NCBI GenBank assembly: GCA_009705235.1
Contig: WLCR01000015.1
Span: 1 to 12,579 of the forward strand
Reading direction: 5' to 3'
Origin: Actinomycetota bacterium
GTDB taxonomy: Bacteria; Actinomycetota; Actinomycetes; Nanopelagicales; Nanopelagicaceae
DNA length: 12,579 nucleotides
Below, in pieces: positions 1 to 7,521 of this stretch. Position numbers and translations under genes: made by a program. The notes below the pieces were generated by a model. That model made no database searches, was not told the origin of the DNA, and worked only from the letters and a program-made list of their open reading frames with translations. Position 1 is the stretch's first letter. Each line of letters opens with the position of its first letter.

Positions 1-368
1 CAACATGGTCATCTGATGAGTCCCGTTGGTTGCTTTCACATAACAATGCGATTGATGTTGCCGATTCTGGTGTTGTGTTAGGTCCGACCACTCTAATTAT
101 TCAAATGGTTTCCATTACGCCTTCTGAATATAAGGACAAAGTTGGGGGAGTAACGCCGTTCTCGCAAACAGTTGGAACTGGTAAGGCCTATGTTCTGCGC
201 GATGGTCAACGATTTGTAACAACGTGGAACAGGCCAAATGCCGAATCCGGCACCTTCTTTACCTTTACCGATGGGACCGTAATGAACTTCGATCCAGGGC
301 AAATTTGGATTGCTTTGACAGATCGTGAGCCTGATTTCGCCTCGCCACCCGTGGCCAAGACAAAGTAG
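1..368 (+). CDS. DUF3048 (YerB-like) protein, C-terminal part, 5' end outside the window
   Basis: The reading frame is open from the left edge (first full codon at base 3) to the TAG at 366-368, giving about 121 residues. The TTG at base 30 is therefore not a real start; the gene begins upstream of the window. The visible part resembles the C-terminal domain of DUF3048/YerB-family proteins, which are usually secreted lipoproteins of unknown function. Shared features are a G-K-A-Y-V-L-R-D-G strand, a T-W-N-R turn, a T-D-G-T strand and the ending F-D-P-G-Q-I-W-I-A-L. The signal peptide and lipobox expected for the family would lie outside the window, so secretion is inferred. A 40-bp gap separates it from pdxS on the same strand. 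Its role is unknown, and it has no evident link to vitamin B6 synthesis. Family recognition is from memory of the motif pattern. Confidence 0.75.
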   Translation, partial: TWSSDESRWLLSHNNAIDVADSGVVLGPTTLIIQMVSITPSEYKDKVGGVTPFSQTVGTGKAYVLRDGQRFVTTWNRPNAESGTFFTFTDGTVMNFDPGQIWIALTDREPDFASPPVAKTK

Positions 369-408
369 GATTACGACCTATCTTTCGATCGAAGCGGAGT
401 GATTCACC

Positions 409-1296
409 ATGGCTGAAGTAACAGGTACGGCTCGCGTTAAGCGCGGAATGGCAGAAATGCTTAAGGGTGGCGTCATCATGGATGTCGTTAATGCCGAACA
501 AGCAAAGATCGCCGAAGATGCTGGCGCGGTCGCGGTTATGGCACTTGAACGCGTTCCTGCAGATATTCGTGCTCAAGGCGGAGTAGCGCGTATGTCTGAC
601 CCAGACATGATTGAAAAGATTCAGGCCGCTGTTTCAATCCCAGTTATGGCAAAGGCACGCATCGGTCACTTTGTCGAAGCTCGAGTATTGGAATCGCTGG
701 GTGTTGATTACATCGATGAGTCAGAAGTATTAACTCCAGCAGATTATGAAAATCATATTGATAAGTGGGACTTCACAGTTCCTTTTGTCTGTGGCGCAAC
801 AAATCTAGGAGAAGCGCTGCGTCGAATCAACGAAGGTGCTGCGATGATTCGCTCAAAAGGCGAAGCAGGCACAGGTGATGTTTCAAATGCCATGCAGCAC
901 ATGCGCAAGATCGGTGGAGAAATTCGTCGCTTGTCATCAATGCGTGAAGATGAACTCTATGTTGCAGCAAAAGAAATGGCAGCGCCTTACGCACTTGTAA
1001 AAGAGGTTGCAGAGACTGGAAAACTTCCAGTAGTTCTATTTACCGCTGGTGGAATTGCAACACCAGCCGATGCGGCTTTGATGAAGAGCATGGGTGCAGA
1101 TGGAGTATTTATCGGTTCTGGAATTTTCAAATCAGGAAATCCTGCTCAACGTGCAGCTGCTTGCGTTAAGGCAACTACATTTTGGGATGACCCAAAGGTC
1201 ATCGCAGATGCATCACGTGGTTTAGGCGAAGCAATGGTTGGAATTAACGTTGCAGATTTGCCAGCGCCACATCGTCTTGCTGATCGTGGTTGGTAA
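409..1296 (+). CDS. pdxS: Pyridoxal 5'-phosphate synthase lyase subunit PdxS
   Basis: PdxS is the synthase subunit of the DXP-independent vitamin B6 pathway. It condenses ribose 5-phosphate, glyceraldehyde 3-phosphate and ammonia to pyridoxal 5'-phosphate in the cytoplasm, as a dodecamer decorated by PdxT. The 295-residue protein is full length for the family and is a single (beta/alpha)8 barrel. Expected catalytic residues are present: Asp25 (VIMDVVN), Lys82 in VMAKARIGH (the Schiff-base lysine, K81 in Bacillus subtilis), Asp103 in YIDESE, and Lys150 in [10 protein letters not shown] (the second lysine, K149). The phosphate-binding loops [10 protein letters not shown] and GSGIF and the C-terminal ending HRLADRGW are also typical. 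The ATG at 409 has a GGAG at 396-399, nine bases upstream. pdxT follows after 11 bp, consistent with an operon. Confidence 0.98.
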   Translation: MAEVTGTARVKRGMAEMLKGGVIMDVVNAEQAKIAEDAGAVAVMALERVPADIRAQGGVARMSDPDMIEKIQAAVSIPVMAKARIGHFVEARVLESLGVDYIDESEVLTPADYENHIDKWDFTVPFVCGATNLGEALRRINEGAAMIRSKGEAGTGDVSNAMQHMRKIGGEIRRLSSMREDELYVAAKEMAAPYALVKEVAETGKLPVVLFTAGGIATPADAALMKSMGADGVFIGSGIFKSGNPAQRAAACVKATTFWDDPKVIADASRGLGEAMVGINVADLPAPHRLADRGW

Positions 1297-1307
1297 TTCT
1301 TTAAACA

Positions 1308-1904
1308 ATGAAGGTAGGAGTTTTAGCGCTTCAAGGAGATGTCCGCGAACACATTAGTTCGCTCATTGCTTGTGGTGTTGATCCAAGTACCGTCAGACGT
1401 GCATCGGAGTTGGATCAAGTTGATGCATTGGTTTTGCCAGGTGGAGAATCAACAACTATTGCACAATTAGCTGAAGTGTTTGGAATCTATAGTCAGATCA
1501 AAAATCGAATCGCTGTGGGTATGCCTATCTATGGTTCTTGCGCTGGAATGATTCTTCTTGCAGATGAAATTTTGGATGCCAAACAAGGTCAAAAAAGTTT
1601 TGGTGGACTAGATATTACTGTTCGCAGAAATGCATTTGGTCGGCAGGTTGATTCATTCGAGTCAGATATTCCTTTTGCCGATGGCTCTTCAGATTTGATT
1701 CGAGCTGTATTTATCCGTGCTCCATGGGTAGAGCGAGTTGGCGAAGGTGTCGAAGTTCTAGCGACGGTGGATACGCATCCGGTGGCAGTGCGGTCACGCA
1801 CATTATTTGCAACCTCATTTCATCCTGAACTTACGGCAGATCATCGGATTCATCGTTACTTTATCGAGGAAGTAGCACGACCTGCACTTGAGAAGGTAAA
1901 GTAA
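1308..1904 (+). CDS. pdxT: Pyridoxal 5'-phosphate synthase glutaminase subunit PdxT
   Basis: PdxT is a class I glutamine amidotransferase that hydrolyses glutamine and channels ammonia into the PdxS barrel. The 198-residue protein has the family start VGVLALQGDVREH, the oxyanion/glutamine-binding loop PGGEST (44-49), the nucleophile Cys78 in YGSCAGM, and the His172/Glu174 pair in SFHPEL that completes the Cys-His-Glu triad. IRAPW (around 150) is also typical. The start at 1308 fits family length. No Shine-Dalgarno is visible in the 11 bp after the pdxS stop, so translation probably depends on ribosomes finishing pdxS. This gene and pdxS give a complete PLP synthase, so the organism should make vitamin B6 itself. 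Confidence 0.97.
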   Translation: MKVGVLALQGDVREHISSLIACGVDPSTVRRASELDQVDALVLPGGESTTIAQLAEVFGIYSQIKNRIAVGMPIYGSCAGMILLADEILDAKQGQKSFGGLDITVRRNAFGRQVDSFESDIPFADGSSDLIRAVFIRAPWVERVGEGVEVLATVDTHPVAVRSRTLFATSFHPELTADHRIHRYFIEEVARPALEKVK

Positions 1905-1937
1905 AGGCATCATTTAACGTCAGATAGAGGTGTTCCA

Positions 1938-2690
1938 ATGTCCGGCCATTCCAAATGGGCGACGACCAAGCACAAGAAGGCGATCATTGATAGTCGTCGT
2001 GCGAAGGTATTTGCAAAACAGATTCGCGCTATAGAAGTTGCTGCTCGTAACGGTGGAGCTGATATGGATGGCAATCCAACACTCTTTGATGCTGTCGCTA
2101 AGGCAAAGAAGTCTTCGATGCCAGCTGACAATATTGATCGCGCAATCAAGCGCGGTGCTGGTCTTGAAGCTGGAGCAAAAGATTGGATCACAATCATGTA
2201 CGAGGGCTACGGTCCAAACGGCGTAGCAATTATGATCGAATGTTTGTCAGATAACCGCAATCGTTCTGCATCAGAAGTAAAAGTTGCCGTAACGCGCAAC
2301 GGTGGGTCGATGGCAGATCTAGGATCTGTTTCTTATCTTTTCAATCGTAAAGGTGTTGTCATTGTTAAAAAAGATGGTGCGCTAACCGAAGATACAATCC
2401 TTGAAGCTGTTCTTGACGCTGGCGCTGAAGAAGTCAATGATTTAGGGGAAGCATTTGAAATTGTTAGTGAACCTGTAGATCTTGTTCCAGTACGTACAGC
2501 GCTCCAAAATGCTGGCATAGATTATGAATCTGCCGACTCCTCATTCTTGCCATCTATGTCTATTCCATTGGATGCCGACGGGGCTAAAAAGGTTTTCGAA
2601 CTTATCGATGCCATTGAAGAGCTTGATGATGTACAGAATGTGTACAGCAACTTTGATGTTTCCGACGAGGTTATGGCGAGCCTAGATTAA
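1938..2690 (+). CDS. yebC: YebC/TACO1-family protein (translation or transcription factor)
   Basis: This 250-residue protein is full length for the YebC/PmpR/TACO1 family. It opens with the invariant MSGHSKW, followed by the basic N-terminal helix with KHKKA and RRAKVF. The next segment, [17 protein letters not shown] with NIDRAIKRG, is also characteristic. Family members were long annotated as transcriptional regulators. More recent work on mitochondrial TACO1 and bacterial YebC points to relief of ribosome stalling at proline-rich stretches, so the exact role here is left open. An AGAGG at 1926-1930 lies seven bases before the ATG and supports this start. It sits between pdxT (33 bp gap) and ruvC (61 bp gap), its usual actinobacterial position. 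Confidence 0.95.
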   Translation: MSGHSKWATTKHKKAIIDSRRAKVFAKQIRAIEVAARNGGADMDGNPTLFDAVAKAKKSSMPADNIDRAIKRGAGLEAGAKDWITIMYEGYGPNGVAIMIECLSDNRNRSASEVKVAVTRNGGSMADLGSVSYLFNRKGVVIVKKDGALTEDTILEAVLDAGAEEVNDLGEAFEIVSEPVDLVPVRTALQNAGIDYESADSSFLPSMSIPLDADGAKKVFELIDAIEELDDVQNVYSNFDVSDEVMASLD

Positions 2691-2697
2691 GTAATTG

Positions 2698-2733
2698 CTC
2701 GTTATCTCTAGGCTTGAAGACTGAACTAACGAG
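2698..2733 (+). promoter_or_regulatory. Inverted repeat ahead of ruvC (possible weak hairpin)
   Basis: A perfect 7-bp inverted repeat, CTCGTTA (2698-2704) and TAACGAG (2727-2733), encloses a 22-base loop in the yebC-ruvC gap. It ends nine bases before the ruvC ribosome-binding GAGG (2742-2745). No U-tract follows, so it does not look like an intrinsic terminator. It could be a weak leader hairpin, a protein site, or chance. The long loop makes a stable hairpin unlikely. Confidence 0.3.
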
Positions 2734-2751
2734 GAAAGCACGAGGCTAAGC

Positions 2752-3291
2752 ATGAGAGTTTTGGGCGTTGACCCAGGTCTAACTCGATGCGGCGTCGGCA
2801 TAGTCGATGGTGCTGTTGGTTCCCCAATCTCATTAGTGGGAGTAGGTGTAATTCTTACTCCATCGCAAGCAGCTCTTGATCAACGTTTGTTGGATTTAGA
2901 TCAACAGCTATCAGAATGGATAAATCTCTGGAAACCAGATGTGATTGCGGTCGAACGTGTTTTTTCACAACACAATGTCAGAACTGTTATGGGTACAGGT
3001 CAAGCAGCCGGAATAGCATTATTGCTTGCAGCTAAAGCGGGCATCCCGGTGATGATGCATACCCCGTCTGAAGTCAAAGCTTCTGTAACCGGAAGTGGCC
3101 GAGCAAACAAAACACAAGTCGCATTGATGGTTCAGAAGATTCTTAATCTTGACACGATTCCAAAACCGGTTGATGCAACCGATGCACTTGCATTAGCAAT
3201 TTGTCACATATGGCGAGGTGGCGGAAATTCCAAAATTGCTCAGGCTCTTGCCGCAGAACAATCACGTTTAAAGAAACTGCGTGCACGATGA
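2752..3291 (+). CDS. ruvC: Crossover junction endodeoxyribonuclease RuvC
   Basis: RuvC is the Holliday-junction resolvase. A dimer nicks two opposing strands of the four-way junction delivered by RuvAB during recombinational repair. The 179-residue protein has the RNase H-like fold signature with all four acidic metal ligands: Asp7 (LGVDPGLTRCG), Glu68 (IAVERVF), Asp141 and Asp144 (VDATDALALA). The segment NVRTVMGTGQAAG (75-87) and the conserved P-S-E-V-K (105-109) are typical. The ATG at 2752 has a GAGG at 2742-2745, six bases upstream. The gene ends in an ATGA overlap with ruvA, a sign of translational coupling. I see no clear actinobacterial LexA box just upstream. Confidence 0.97.
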   Translation: MRVLGVDPGLTRCGVGIVDGAVGSPISLVGVGVILTPSQAALDQRLLDLDQQLSEWINLWKPDVIAVERVFSQHNVRTVMGTGQAAGIALLLAAKAGIPVMMHTPSEVKASVTGSGRANKTQVALMVQKILNLDTIPKPVDATDALALAICHIWRGGGNSKIAQALAAEQSRLKKLRAR

Positions 3292-3902
3292 TTTCTTTAC
3301 TCAACGGGTCGGTTCGTTCAATTGCATCTGATCGACTAGTAATTGAAGTCGGCGGATTTGGAATTTCTGTATTGGTTAATCAACAAACAGCAGCGCAGGT
3401 TACACTTGGATCACAAGTTCAATTGTTCACTTCTTTGGTGGTCCGTGAAGATTCACTTACGTTGTTTGGTTTCATTAATGACGAGTCACGTTCACTTTTT
3501 GAATTAGTCCAGACAGTTTCAGGTATTGGCCCAAAGGTCGCCCTTTCTATTCTGGGAGCATTGACGCCAGAGGATTTGGGTCGAGCAATTTCACAAGAAG
3601 ATATTGGTGCTATTGAGAAAGTACCAGGAATCGGTCGTAAAGGCGCACAGCGGTTGATTTTGGAACTTAAAGGAAAATTAAACGATCTTTCAGCTTCCCA
3701 TCAATACAAGGGCCATCAACCCGCTTGGCGCGAACAGTTAACTAGTGCACTTGTGTCACTTGGATTTTCACCAAAGGAATCAGATAGTGCGATCTCACAG
3801 GTCGTTTCCGCTCTGCAGGCAGATGGAATCGATGCATCGAATCTAGAGTTGAGCGAACTGCTTAAGTTAACTCTTGCTAGCGGAAAGAGCGCTCGTGGCT
3901 GA
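3288..3902 (+). CDS. ruvA: Holliday junction branch migration protein RuvA
   Basis: RuvA binds the four-way junction as a tetramer, holds it square planar and recruits the RuvB motors. The frame stays open 29 codons upstream inside ruvC, but the true start is the ATG at 3288, which overlaps the ruvC TGA (3289-3291) and gives the usual family N-terminus MISLLNG. The product is 204 residues. Domain I is an OB fold (about 1-62, ending LTLFGF). Domain II holds two helix-hairpin-helix motifs, VSGIGPKVA (77-85) and VPGIGRKGA (112-120), which contact DNA backbones. Domain III (about 155-204) is the flexible RuvB-binding part, with the conserved ALVSLGF. The end overlaps ruvB by 8 bp. Confidence 0.97.
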   Translation: MISLLNGSVRSIASDRLVIEVGGFGISVLVNQQTAAQVTLGSQVQLFTSLVVREDSLTLFGFINDESRSLFELVQTVSGIGPKVALSILGALTPEDLGRAISQEDIGAIEKVPGIGRKGAQRLILELKGKLNDLSASHQYKGHQPAWREQLTSALVSLGFSPKESDSAISQVVSALQADGIDASNLELSELLKLTLASGKSARG

Positions 3903-4935
3903 TGATCGTTTAGTAACACCTCAAGTAAAGGGTGAAGAGTCAGCTGTGGAACATGCACTGCGTCCAAAAACATTACAAGATTTTGTTGGACAGCAGCGCG
4001 TACGTGAACAGATAGATGTTTTATTAACTGCTGCACGTCATCGAAATTCTCCTGCTGATCACATTTTATTGTCTGGTCCACCAGGATTGGGTAAGACAAC
4101 CCTTGCTCTAATTTTAGCTAGCGAAATGCAGGCACCGATTCGTATAACAAGTGGACCAGCGATTACTCATGCGGGAGATTTGGCGGCAATACTTTCTTCA
4201 TTGGTCGAAGGTGAGATTCTATTTCTAGATGAAATTCATCGCCTTCCTAGGCCAGCCGAGGAATTACTGTATTTAGCAATGGAAGATTTTCGTGTTGATG
4301 TAATTGTTGGTAAAGGTCCTGGGGCAACGGCCATCCCATTACAACTTCCACATTTCACCTTAGTTGGCGCAACTACTCGAGCGGGTTTGTTGCCCAGTCC
4401 ATTGCGTGATCGTTTTGGTTTTACAGCTCATCTCGATTTCTACGATGAAAAAGATATTGCGCATGTGATTACTCGCAGTTCCGAACTACTCAAAATTGTT
4501 ATTGACGCAGATGCAATTGTCGAAGTCGCGGGACGTTCGCGTGGAACGCCACGTATTGCCAATAGATTATTACGTCGTGTTCGAGATTACGCCCAGGTTC
4601 AAGGAAGAGCTCGTATTTCATTAGCCGATGCCAGGGCCGCTCTGGAAATGTATGAAGTAGATGAGCTTGGCTTAGATCGCCTTGATCGCGGAGTTCTGAT
4701 TGCCTTGATTGAAAGATTTAATGGGGGACCAGTTGGACTGTCGACTTTGGCCATAGCCGTTGGTGAAGAGGTCGAAACCGTGGAATCTGTTGCCGAACCA
4801 TTCCTCGTTCGAAATGGCTTTATGGCCCGAACGCCACGTGGGCGAGTGGCTACTGCGCAGGGTTGGCGCCATATAGGACGAACACCACCTGCTGAAATCT
4901 CAACGCTTTTCGACTTACCAGCACCTGACGCCTAG
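3895..4935 (+). CDS. ruvB: Holliday junction branch migration ATPase RuvB
   Basis: RuvB is the hexameric AAA+ motor that pumps DNA through the RuvA-bound junction. I chose the GTG at 3895 (346 residues) because GGAAAG at 3882-3887 lies seven bases upstream. The in-frame TTG at 3874 has no Shine-Dalgarno and would only add seven residues. Visible motifs in this numbering are Walker [10 protein letters not shown] (61-69), Walker B LFLDEIH (109-115), sensor 1 GATTR (158-162), the arginine-finger segment LRDRF (170-174), and sensor 2 in [17 protein letters not shown] winged-helix DNA-binding domain forms the last 80 or so residues ([22 protein letters not shown]). The start overlaps ruvA by 8 bp. 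The gene ends 11 bp before secD, with no yajC between. Confidence 0.97.
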   Translation: MADDRLVTPQVKGEESAVEHALRPKTLQDFVGQQRVREQIDVLLTAARHRNSPADHILLSGPPGLGKTTLALILASEMQAPIRITSGPAITHAGDLAAILSSLVEGEILFLDEIHRLPRPAEELLYLAMEDFRVDVIVGKGPGATAIPLQLPHFTLVGATTRAGLLPSPLRDRFGFTAHLDFYDEKDIAHVITRSSELLKIVIDADAIVEVAGRSRGTPRIANRLLRRVRDYAQVQGRARISLADARAALEMYEVDELGLDRLDRGVLIALIERFNGGPVGLSTLAIAVGEEVETVESVAEPFLVRNGFMARTPRGRVATAQGWRHIGRTPPAEISTLFDLPAPDA

Positions 4936-4938
4936 ACT
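4910..4938 (+). promoter_or_regulatory. Predicted promoter for a leaderless secD transcript
   Basis: A -35-like TCGACT (4910-4915; four of six matches to TTGACA) and a -10 TAGACT (4933-4938; fits the actinobacterial TANNNT) are separated by exactly 17 bp. The -10 ends eight bases before the secD ATG, so transcription would begin at or next to the start codon. secD has no Shine-Dalgarno, and leaderless mRNAs are common in Actinobacteria. The elements were found by eye. The -35 lies within the last ruvB codons. Confidence 0.5.
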
Positions 4939-4946
4939 CTCGCCCT

Positions 4947-6458
4947 ATGTCTACAACTAATAAACCATTAAAGAAGGATGCCCGCAACGGCCGAACTTTG
5001 GCGATTTTGGCGTTGGTACTCATCGCCATGACGAGTTTGGTCTTTATTCAAGGGGCAACATCGGTGCGCTTGGGTCTAGATCTTCGTGGTGGAACTTCAG
5101 TAACTTTGCAGCCACGAATTGCACCTGGTGATGAGGGAAAGGTAACTAGCGAGGCGATCGATCAGGCGGTATCAATTATCCGCCAACGTGTTAATTCGTT
5201 GGGTGTTGCAGAATCAGAGGTTGCAGCGCAGGGAAGTGGAACAAATCGTCAGATTGTTATTTCCGTTCCCGGAGATACCGGTCGTCGTGTTGTTGAATTA
5301 GTTGGCCAGACCGCAGAGCTTCGTTTTCGTCAGGTACTTGCATCGGGTTCAGGTATTCCTGCGGCTGCTGATGCTGCAGCAACACCAGCAGCAGGTGTCA
5401 GTGCTGATGTAAATGCAAAGTTTGCAGCACTTGATTGCACAAAGCCTGAAAATCTTCAAGGCACCGGCGTCGATGCACCAACAGATACATTGGTTGCTTG
5501 TGATCGTGCAGGCATTACAAAGTACATCTTGGCCCCAGCCGAAGTTTTGGGCCGCCAGATATCTAAAGCATCAGCTGGAATAGATACTCAAGGTGGTAGT
5601 GCTTGGTTTGTTAGTCTGACATTTAACAATGAAGGAACTTCAGCATTTGGTGCTCTTACTACTCGTGTTACGTCTCTTCCAGAACCAACAAATCAAGTTG
5701 CTATTGTTTTAGATGGACTAGTTGTTTCAGCACCTCGGATTACTGAAGCTATACCTTCAGGTAATGCACAAATCACGGGAAGTTTCACCCAGTTAGAAGC
5801 ACAAGATCTGGCAAACGTACTCAAGTACGGTGCTTTGCCATTGGCATTTGATCGTGGCGAAGTACAACAAGTCTCACCAACGCTGGGTGCTGACCAACTC
5901 AATGCTGGCCTTCTTGCAGGTGCGCTTGGCTTAGGACTGGTAATGATTTATTCATTGCTGTATTACCGTGGGTTAGGAATCGTCACGGTTGGTTCTCTAA
6001 CAGTTGCCGGTGGTCTCATTTACCTGCTGTTCTTGCTTCTAGGAAAATGGATTGGATTCACGCTGACTTTGGCAGGAATTGCCGGCGCAATTGTTGCAAT
6101 CGGTGTTACCGCTGACTCATTCATTATCTATTTTGAACGCATTAGGGATGAAATGCGCGAGGGTCGATCATTGCGAACCGCCGTTGAGACTGGCTGGACT
6201 CGGGCTCGACGAACCATCTTGGTAGCTGACTTTGTCTCACTTATTGCCGCTGCGCTGTTGTATTTCTTCGCAGTTGGCGGAGTACGAGGTTTCGCCTTCA
6301 CCTTAGGTTTAACGACTCTGGTGGATTTGCTCGTGGTCTTTGTATTTACAAAACCACTTGTTTCACTGTTGGCGAGAATTTCATTCTTTAATTCAGGTCA
6401 TTCAATGTCGGGATTCTCAAGCAAGAGCTTGGGAACTGTTATTGCGAAGGAGGCATAA
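4947..6458 (+). CDS. secD: Protein translocase subunit SecD
   Basis: SecD pairs with SecF in an RND-type membrane complex that uses the proton motive force to help pull and release preproteins emerging from SecYEG. The 503-residue protein has a first membrane segment at about 17-37 and the conserved GLDLRGG (43-49). A large extracytoplasmic region (about 40-315) follows, then five hydrophobic segments in the last 190 residues. Family signatures near the C-terminus are AGIAGAIVAIGVTADSF, FERIRDEMREG and GWTRARRTILVADF. An Ala-rich, low-complexity insert lies near 138-155, followed by Cys164 and Cys185, which could form an extracytoplasmic disulfide (inference; similar inserts are known in actinobacterial SecD). 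No Shine-Dalgarno precedes the ATG; see the promoter at 4910-4938. secF follows after 2 bp. Confidence 0.96.
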   Translation: MSTTNKPLKKDARNGRTLAILALVLIAMTSLVFIQGATSVRLGLDLRGGTSVTLQPRIAPGDEGKVTSEAIDQAVSIIRQRVNSLGVAESEVAAQGSGTNRQIVISVPGDTGRRVVELVGQTAELRFRQVLASGSGIPAAADAAATPAAGVSADVNAKFAALDCTKPENLQGTGVDAPTDTLVACDRAGITKYILAPAEVLGRQISKASAGIDTQGGSAWFVSLTFNNEGTSAFGALTTRVTSLPEPTNQVAIVLDGLVVSAPRITEAIPSGNAQITGSFTQLEAQDLANVLKYGALPLAFDRGEVQQVSPTLGADQLNAGLLAGALGLGLVMIYSLLYYRGLGIVTVGSLTVAGGLIYLLFLLLGKWIGFTLTLAGIAGAIVAIGVTADSFIIYFERIRDEMREGRSLRTAVETGWTRARRTILVADFVSLIAAALLYFFAVGGVRGFAFTLGLTTLVDLLVVFVFTKPLVSLLARISFFNSGHSMSGFSSKSLGTVIAKEA

Positions 6459-6460
6459 TA

Positions 6461-7513
6461 ATGTCAAAGATGTCTGGTCTTGGCGGTCGTCTCTATCGCG
6501 GTGAAACAGCGATTGATTTTATTGGTAAACGTCGTCGTTGGTATGCAATCTCGGCCCTATTTGTCCTGGCATCAATTGCGGCGCTTTCGTTGCAAGGACT
6601 GCACCTTGGAATTGAATTCAAGGGTGGGTCATCTTTTACAGTAAATAAGGCGACTGCAACTATTGAACAAGCACGTTCTGCCGTTGAAGCTACGGGCGTT
6701 CCAGGAGAGCTTATTGTCCAAGAAATTGGCAGTGACAAGGTTCGCGTTCAAACGGGTGCACTTGATACAGTTCAAAACAACGCAGTCCAAGATGCATTGG
6801 CAGCAGAGTTTGGTGTGTCAGTTGAATCAATTGATACACAAATTATTGGTCCTTCATGGGGTAAGGAAATTACTCGCAAAGCTATTTATGGACTCGCTGG
6901 TTTCTTAATCGTTGTCATGCTCTATCTTGCAATGGCATTTGAACCGAAGATGTCGATCGCTGCAATTGCAGCGGTTGTTCACGATGTTTTCATTACCGTT
7001 GGAATCTATGCTCTCGTTGGTTTCGACGTTACTCCAGCAACGATCATCGGCTTCTTAACCATTTTAGGTTATTCGTTATATGACACAGTGGTTGTTTTTG
7101 ATAAGGTCCGTGAAAACACACATTCCATTACCTCAAATTCAACAAAAACGTATTCACAGGCTGTGAATCATGCAGTAAATCAGACACTTGTTCGCTCTGC
7201 CAATACTTCTTTGATTGCGCTCTTGCCTGTTGGTTCGATCCTCTTTGTTGGAGCGGGTCTATTGGGCGCAGGAACATTAAAAGACCTTTCATTGGCTCTG
7301 TTCATTGGGCTTGCGGTTGGAACGTATTCTTCGATTTTCATCGCACCACCAGTGCTTGCACAACTGCGTGAAAAGGAACCAGCTATGCAAGCTCTTGCAA
7401 AGCGCGTACACGCACGTTCTGGTGGATCAACGACGAACTCACCTACAACTACAGTAGAAGCGATTAATGGTCGCGGTCCTCGCAATCAACCAAAGCGCAA
7501 GGGTCGTAAGTAA
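6461..7513 (+). CDS. secF: Protein translocase subunit SecF
   Basis: SecF is the partner of SecD in the SecDF translocation motor. The 350-residue protein shows a membrane segment at about 28-46, then GIEFKGGS (50-57), the counterpart of the SecD D1 motif, and an extracytoplasmic domain to about 145. Five hydrophobic segments follow, with the family motifs VVHDVFITVGIYAL, GFLTILGYSLYDTVVVFDKV and QTLVRSANTSLIALLP. The C-terminus is a polar tail rich in Ser/Thr ending in a basic run (PKRKGRK), likely cytoplasmic. The start is secure: a strong AAGGAGG at 6447-6453, inside the secD end, lies seven bases before the ATG. rel begins 8 bp after the stop; apt, often found between them in Actinobacteria, is absent. 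Confidence 0.96.
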   Translation: MSKMSGLGGRLYRGETAIDFIGKRRRWYAISALFVLASIAALSLQGLHLGIEFKGGSSFTVNKATATIEQARSAVEATGVPGELIVQEIGSDKVRVQTGALDTVQNNAVQDALAAEFGVSVESIDTQIIGPSWGKEITRKAIYGLAGFLIVVMLYLAMAFEPKMSIAAIAAVVHDVFITVGIYALVGFDVTPATIIGFLTILGYSLYDTVVVFDKVRENTHSITSNSTKTYSQAVNHAVNQTLVRSANTSLIALLPVGSILFVGAGLLGAGTLKDLSLALFIGLAVGTYSSIFIAPPVLAQLREKEPAMQALAKRVHARSGGSTTNSPTTTVEAINGRGPRNQPKRKGRK

Positions 7514-7521
7514 GGTTTTTT

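Noticed and set aside
379..384. TATCTT as a -10 element for pdxS
   Set aside because: No acceptable -35 lies 16-18 bp upstream, so it cannot be distinguished from chance.
2705..2726. Intrinsic terminator between yebC and ruvC
   Set aside because: The 7-bp arms enclose a 22-base loop and no run of T follows.
3201..3287. Upstream extension of the ruvA frame giving a 233-residue protein
   Set aside because: It lies inside ruvC, and the added residues do not match RuvA. The ATG at 3288 gives the family N-terminus and the normal length.
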